17,938 nucleotides of DNA, taken from Pseudomonadota bacterium (GTDB taxonomy: Bacteria > Pseudomonadota > Gammaproteobacteria > Burkholderiales > Burkholderiaceae). The DNA lies in contig JAKORH010000262.1 in NCBI GenBank assembly GCA_029777935.1, positions 1 to 17,938 on the forward strand, read 5' to 3'. The notes beneath the pieces are model-generated. The model had not been told where the DNA came from and searched no databases. It worked only from the letters and a program-made list of their open reading frames with translations. Positions within the stretch are counted from its first letter, which is position 1, and each line of letters opens with the position of its first letter. The position numbers and the translations under genes were made by a program. Shown here piece by piece: positions 13,415 to 17,938 of the stretch.

Positions 13415-13420
13415 ACGCTA
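13415..13420 (-). promoter_or_regulatory. candidate -10 hexamer (TAGCGT) for hpnCDE
   Basis: On the minus strand TGCTAGCGT precedes the hpnC ATG by 7 nt, with a TG one base before the hexamer, as in extended -10 promoters. The hexamer matches TATAAT at only three positions, so it is weak on its own. It gains interest because tsaB and alr show the same spacing. Confidence 0.22.
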
Positions 13421-13451
13421 GCACGCGGCCGGAGCGCACGAGGCGATCCTT

Positions 13452-13457
13452 TAGAAT
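13452..13457 (+). promoter_or_regulatory. candidate -10 hexamer (TAGAAT) for tRNA-Leu and the tig cluster
   Basis: TTTAGAATGCG contains TAGAAT, four of six to TATAAT, about 49 bp before the tRNA 5' end. This fits a short 5' leader removed by RNase P. A -35 box near 13429-13434 is not recognisable in this GC-rich stretch. Confidence 0.4.
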
Positions 13458-13505
13458 GCGCGCCGAATCGGCGACCGGTGCAGGACGTCGGCCGCCGAGG
13501 CCGTC

Positions 13506-13592
13506 GCGAAGGTGGCGAAATTGGTAGACGCACCAGGTTTAGGTCCTGACGCCTTCACCGGCGTGGGGGTTCGAGTCCCCCCCTTCGCACCA
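13506..13592 (+). tRNA. leuW: tRNA-Leu(UAG), CCA encoded
   Basis: A complete 87-nt class II tRNA. The acceptor stem GCGAAGG (13506-13512) pairs fully with CCTTCGC (13582-13588), followed by A and the encoded CCA. The anticodon loop TTTAGGT (13538-13544) has anticodon TAG at 13540-13542, reading CUN leucine codons. The anticodon stem CCAGG/CCTGA (13533-13537 with 13545-13549) has one C-A mismatch at its outer pair. The long variable arm CGCC/GGCG (13550-13553 with 13560-13563) and the T-arm GGGGG-TTCGAGT-CCCCC (13565-13581) are intact. The symbol follows E. coli usage for the UAG isoacceptor. It lies just upstream of tig on the same strand. Confidence 0.97.
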
Positions 13593-13605
13593 GTGACTCG
13601 TTAAG

Positions 13606-13628
13606 GCTCGCGTTCATCGGACGCGGGC
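13606..13628 (+). other. hairpin between tRNA-Leu and tig
   Basis: GCTCGCGT (13606-13613) pairs with ACGCGGGC (13621-13628), seven Watson-Crick pairs plus one G-U over a 7-nt loop. It starts 14 nt after the tRNA CCA and ends 18 nt before the tig ATG. Without a T-tract it is not a standard terminator; it could mark tRNA 3' processing or protect the tig mRNA end. Confidence 0.35.
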
Positions 13629-13646
13629 AGGCAACCCGATCGGAAC

Positions 13647-14945
13647 ATGCAGAACGTTGAAACGCTGAGCGCGCTGGAGCGGCGCATCGACATCGCCGTG
13701 CCAGCGGCGGAGATCAACAAGGAAGTCACCGCACGCCTGTCCAGGCTGGCGCGCACGGTGCGAATGCCGGGATTCCGTCCCGGCAAGGTGCCGATGAAGA
13801 TGGTCGCCTCGTCGTACGGCGCGCAGGTGCAGGTCGAAGTGCTGAACGACAAGGTGGGCGAAGCGTTCGCCAGCGCGATCAAGGGGGCCAACCTGCGCGT
13901 CGCTGGCGCGCCGCAACTGACGCCGAAGGAGGGCGGCGCCGAGCAACTCGCGTTCTCGGCGACGTTCGAGGTCTATCCCGAAATCCGGATCGGCGACCTG
14001 TCCGGCGCGGAGGTCAAGCGCGCGGCGTGTGCCGTCGGCGATGCCGAAGTCGACAAGACGATCGAGATCATGCGGCGCCAGCGCGCGACGTTCGCGCCGT
14101 GCGAACGCGGCGCCGCCGACGGGGACCGGTTGACGATCGATTTCAAGGGGACGATCGACGGCACCGCGTTCGAGGGCGGCAGCGCGACCGACTTCGCCTT
14201 CACGCTGGGACAGGGCCGGATGCTGCCGGATTTCGAGTCGGCGCTGCGCGCAACGGTGACGGGAGCGACGAAGATCTTCCCCGTGTCGTTTCCCGCCGAT
14301 TACCACGCCAAGGATCTGGCCGGCAAGAACGCGCAGTTCGAGGTGACGGTCAAGAAGGTCGAGCAGGCAGTTCTGCCGCCGGTGGATGCCGACTTCGCGC
14401 GCGCTCTCGGCATCCACGATGGCGACCTTGCCAGGATGCGCGCGGAGGTCAAGGCCAACCTCGACCGCGAGGTGGCCACGCGGCTCACCGCCCGCACCAA
14501 GGAAAGCGTGATGGCGGCCTTGCTGGCTGCGGCGCAGTTCGAACTGCCGAAGGCGCTGGTGCACGAGGAGCAGCAGCGCCTGGCGGAGGCGGCGCGCGCC
14601 GACCTCGCCGCGCGCGGCATCGACGCGAAGGAGGCACCGCTGCCACTGGAAGCGTTTGCGCCGCAGGCCGAGCGCCGGGTGCGGCTCGGCCTGATGATCG
14701 CCGAACTGGTCCGCACCGAGAATCTGCAGGCGCGGCAGGACCAGGTGCGCAAGGCGATCGAGGAGATCGCGCAGAGCTACGAGAAGCCGGCGCAGGTGAT
14801 CCAGTGGTACCTTGGCAACCGCGAGCGGCTGGCCGAGGTCGAAGCGATGACCATGGAGAACAACGTGGTTGAATGGGCGCTGAAGCGCGCCCGGGTCACG
14901 GACGAAGCCGTGCCGTTCGACGAACTGATGGGTCATGGAGCCTGA
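13647..14945 (+). CDS. tig: trigger factor, ribosome-associated chaperone and prolyl isomerase
   Basis: A 432-residue protein that binds at the ribosomal exit tunnel and shields nascent chains. The N-terminal ribosome-binding domain (about 1-120) carries the signature GFRPGKVP (42-49). The middle FKBP-type prolyl-isomerase domain (about 150-245) shows [27 protein letters not shown] and [24 protein letters not shown]. The C-terminal chaperone arms (about 250-432) are helical and rich in Ala, Glu and Arg, ending in [24 protein letters not shown]. The length is typical. The ATG at 13647 gives the family start [13 protein letters not shown]. It is followed by clpP after 4 bp, giving the classical tig-clpP-clpX order, and preceded by tRNA-Leu, as in many betaproteobacteria. 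Confidence 0.97.
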   Translation: MQNVETLSALERRIDIAVPAAEINKEVTARLSRLARTVRMPGFRPGKVPMKMVASSYGAQVQVEVLNDKVGEAFASAIKGANLRVAGAPQLTPKEGGAEQLAFSATFEVYPEIRIGDLSGAEVKRAACAVGDAEVDKTIEIMRRQRATFAPCERGAADGDRLTIDFKGTIDGTAFEGGSATDFAFTLGQGRMLPDFESALRATVTGATKIFPVSFPADYHAKDLAGKNAQFEVTVKKVEQAVLPPVDADFARALGIHDGDLARMRAEVKANLDREVATRLTARTKESVMAALLAAAQFELPKALVHEEQQRLAEAARADLAARGIDAKEAPLPLEAFAPQAERRVRLGLMIAELVRTENLQARQDQVRKAIEEIAQSYEKPAQVIQWYLGNRERLAEVEAMTMENNVVEWALKRARVTDEAVPFDELMGHGA

Positions 14946-14949
14946 GCCG

Positions 14950-15609
14950 ATGTCGCAGCGATTGGTCAACGAGGGGATCGATCCCCTGAATGGTTGGATG
15001 AAAGATCCGCAGGGTCTCGGGATGGTCCCGATCGTCATCGAGCAGAGCGGACGCGGCGAGCGCGCGTACGACATCTATTCGCGGCTGCTGCGCGACCGCG
15101 TGGTGTTCCTGGTCGGGCCGGTCAACGAGCAGACCGCCAACCTGGTGGTGGCACAGCTGCTGTTCCTGGAATCGGAGAATCCGGACAAGGACATCAATCT
15201 CTACATCAATTCGCCGGGCGGGTCGGTCTACGCCGGCATGGCGATCTACGACACGATGCAGTTCATCAAGCCGAACGTGACGACGATCTGCGTCGGCATG
15301 GCGGCCAGCATGGGCGCGTTCCTGCTCGCCGCGGGCGCGAAGGGCAAGCGCTACGCGCTGCCGAACTCGCGCATCATGATCCACCAGCCCTCGGGCGGCT
15401 CGCAGGGACAGGCTTCCGACATCGAGATCCAGGCGCGCGAGATCCTGTACCTGCGCGACCGCATCAACCGGATCCTCGCCGAGCGCACCGGCCAGGCCGT
15501 GGAAAAGATCCGGCAGGACAGCGACCGCGACAACTTCCTGTCGGCGGAGGATGCAGTAAGCTACGGACTGATCGACAAGATCTTCGTCAAGCGCGGCGAC
15601 GGCGGCTGA
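14950..15609 (+). CDS. clpP: ClpP, ATP-dependent Clp protease proteolytic subunit
   Basis: A 219-residue serine protease that forms the double heptameric barrel used by ClpX and other Clp ATPases. The catalytic triad is S120 in [13 protein letters not shown]145 in [10 protein letters not shown] and D194 in [10 protein letters not shown]; the spacing 25 and 49 equals that of E. coli S97/H122/D171. The N-terminal 30 residues are a short propeptide-like stretch before [25 protein letters not shown]. The ATG at 14950 has GGAG at 14937-14940. An ATG at 14935 in the same frame would overlap the tig 3' end and add five residues; 14950 is preferred for spacing, without certainty. clpX follows 20 bp downstream. 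Confidence 0.96.
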   Translation: MSQRLVNEGIDPLNGWMKDPQGLGMVPIVIEQSGRGERAYDIYSRLLRDRVVFLVGPVNEQTANLVVAQLLFLESENPDKDINLYINSPGGSVYAGMAIYDTMQFIKPNVTTICVGMAASMGAFLLAAGAKGKRYALPNSRIMIHQPSGGSQGQASDIEIQAREILYLRDRINRILAERTGQAVEKIRQDSDRDNFLSAEDAVSYGLIDKIFVKRGDGG

Positions 15610-15629
15610 CGGGCGGGAAGGCGGGCGCG

Positions 15630-16892
<1,263 letters not shown>

Positions 16893-16911
16893 GCCGCGCG
16901 ACGGACCGATC

Positions 16912-16930
16912 GGCGCTTCGGCTTAGCGCC
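16912..16930 (+). terminator. weak hairpin after clpX, possible partial terminator
   Basis: GGCGCT (16912-16917) and AGCGCC (16925-16930) form a perfect 6-bp stem with a 7-nt loop 19 bp after the clpX stop. The following bases are AAAGACC, so there is no T-tract. It may reduce read-through into lon or be incidental. Confidence 0.3.
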
Positions 16931-16988
16931 AAAGACCCTGCAATTCGGCGGCCTTGCGCACCGCGAGCGTGATAGATTGAAAGCGGCG

Positions 16989-17023
16989 TTTCGCCCTTGC
17001 ATTTTCCCCAGGCGGCCGCATTT
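16989..17023 (+). promoter_or_regulatory. sigma-32 (RpoH) heat-shock promoter candidate for lon
   Basis: The extended -35 TTTCGCCCTTGCA (16989-17001) matches the E. coli RpoH pattern TNTCNCCCTTGAA at every fixed position but one. After 14 bp, CCGCATTT (17016-17023) differs from CCCCATNT at one fixed position. The spacing is within the usual 13-15 bp. Transcription would start about 20-25 bp before the lon ATG. lon is a heat-shock gene in many proteobacteria. A sigma-70 alternative, TTGAAA (16977-16982) with CATTTT 17 bp on, is weaker. Confidence 0.55.
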
Positions 17024-17052
17024 CCCGGGCATATCTGCCCTCAGGACGCGAC

Positions 17053-17938
17053 ATGTCGACCACTTTGCTCCCCGCTGAACGTACCGCGTTGCCGCTGCTG
17101 CCCCTGCGCGATGTCGTGGTCTTTCCCCACATGGTCATTCCGCTGTTCGTGGGGCGGCCCAAGTCGATCAAGGCGCTCGAGACGGCGATGGAATCGGGCA
17201 AGAGCATCATGCTGGTGGCGCAGAAGAACGCCGCCAAGGACGAGCCGTCGGCCGAGGACATCTACTCGATCGGCTGCGTGGCCAACATCCTGCAGATGCT
17301 CAAGCTGCCCGACGGCACGATGAAGGTGCTGGTCGAAGGGGCGCAGCGGGCGCAGATCCACGCGATCCGCGACGCCGAGACGCACTACACCTGCGAGTTG
17401 ACCCCGCTCGCACCTGAGACCTCGGCGAGCCCCGAGCTGGAGGCGCTGCGGCGCGCGATCGTCACGCAATTCGACCAGTACGTGAAGCTGAACAAGAAGA
17501 TCCCGGCCGAGATCCTGACCTCGATCGCCGGCATCGACGAGGCCGGGCGGCTGGCCGACACGATCGCCGCGCACCTGCCGCTGAAGATCGAGCAGAAGCA
17601 GAAGATCCTGGAGATGTCGAGCCTCACCGAGCGGCTCGAGCATCTGCTGGCGCAACTCGAGGCCGAGATCGACATCCTGCAGGTGGAAAAGCGCATTCGC
17701 GGCCGCGTCAAGCGGCAGATGGAGAAGAGCCAGCGCGAGTACTACCTGAACGAACAGGTCAAGGCGATCCAGAAGGAGCTCGGCGAGGGCGAGGAAGGCG
17801 TCGATCTCGAGGATCTGGACAAGAAGATCAAGGCCGCGCGCATGCCCAAGCAGGCGCGGCAGAAGGCGGAAACGGAGCTGAAGAAGCTGAAGCTGATGTC
17901 GCCGATGTCGGCCGAGGCGACCGTCGTGCGCAACTACA
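17053..17938 (+). CDS. lon: Lon protease, N-terminal part (runs off the window)
   Basis: The first 295 codons of an ATP-dependent serine protease; the frame is open to the window edge. The protein starts MSTTLLPAERTALPLLPLRD, followed by VVVFPHMVIPLFVGRPKSIKAL, the classical LON substrate-binding domain start. Residues about 10-205 make up that domain. The rest is the charged helical region (EKRIRGRVKRQMEKSQREYYLNEQ and KAIQKELGEGEEG), ending at SPMSAEATVVRNY, which in E. coli Lon lies shortly before the AAA+ module. Walker A and the Ser-Lys dyad are therefore beyond the window. The ATG at 17053 is the first in frame after the sigma-32-like promoter; GGACG a few bases before it is a weak ribosome-binding site. 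It follows tig-clpP-clpX as a separate heat-shock-type unit. Confidence 0.97.
   Translation, partial: MSTTLLPAERTALPLLPLRDVVVFPHMVIPLFVGRPKSIKALETAMESGKSIMLVAQKNAAKDEPSAEDIYSIGCVANILQMLKLPDGTMKVLVEGAQRAQIHAIRDAETHYTCELTPLAPETSASPELEALRRAIVTQFDQYVKLNKKIPAEILTSIAGIDEAGRLADTIAAHLPLKIEQKQKILEMSSLTERLEHLLAQLEAEIDILQVEKRIRGRVKRQMEKSQREYYLNEQVKAIQKELGEGEEGVDLEDLDKKIKAARMPKQARQKAETELKKLKLMSPMSAEATVVRNY

Noticed and set aside
13408..13533. Upstream extension of hpnC to 13533
   Set aside because: It would run across the 5' part of the tRNA-Leu gene and adds an Arg/Pro-rich, non-conserved leader.
16923..17261. Minus-strand open frame across the lon promoter and start
   Set aside because: It is antisense to the conserved LON domain, with no motif and no independent support.

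Overview
The window is GC-rich (roughly two thirds G+C by eye) chromosomal DNA of a betaproteobacterium, most likely a member of the Burkholderiales. This rests on protein types and gene order: ompR, tsaB-rimI-uracil-DNA glycosylase, lplT/alr-radA, hpnCDE, and tRNA-Leu(UAG)-tig-clpP-clpX-lon. Genus cannot be told from what is visible. Coding density is high, most intergenic gaps are under 180 bp, and there is no prophage, insertion sequence, CRISPR array or transposase.

Layout. (1) 1-794, minus strand: the response regulator OmpR, possibly followed by the first codons of its sensor kinase. (2) 969-4035, plus strand: a tight three-gene unit of a small Q/R-rich exported protein, a Sec-exported DUF1800 protein and a Tat-type DUF1501 protein; this is the least understood part functionally. 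(3) 4036-4390: a 355-bp gap without a gene, filled with inverted and direct repeats. (4) 4391-6465, plus strand: tsaB, three tandem 60-62-bp repeat units, rimI and a family-4-type uracil-DNA glycosylase. (5) 6459-7781, minus strand: lplT, divergent from (6) alr-radA on the plus strand (7907-10468), which has a G/C-hairpin-rich gap between its genes. (7) 10458-13407, minus strand: hpnC-hpnD-hpnE, the three-enzyme squalene route, joined by ATGA overlaps. (8) 13506-17938, plus strand: tRNA-Leu(UAG), trigger factor, ClpP, ClpX and the N-terminal part of Lon, a protein-quality-control cluster; lon runs off the window.

How they work together. TsaB (t6A tRNA modification) and RimI (N-terminal acetylation) are often neighbours. 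LplT and Alr serve envelope maintenance, and HpnCDE supplies squalene, presumably for hopanoids, although no squalene-hopene cyclase is in view. Tig, ClpXP and Lon form the folding and degradation set; lon is preceded by a good match to a sigma-32 heat-shock promoter.

Most of the window is ordinary housekeeping DNA, and no new multi-gene defence or metabolic system is evident. The best leads are (a) the tandem repeat between tsaB and rimI, whose every unit ends in a Shine-Dalgarno-like GAGGG, a 7-nt spacer and a GTG/GTC, so that it looks like a portable translation start; (b) the nested hairpins before tsaB; (c) -10-like hexamers placed 6-7 nt before the start codons of tsaB, alr and hpnC, suggesting leaderless transcripts; and (d) the competing G/C hairpins between alr and radA.
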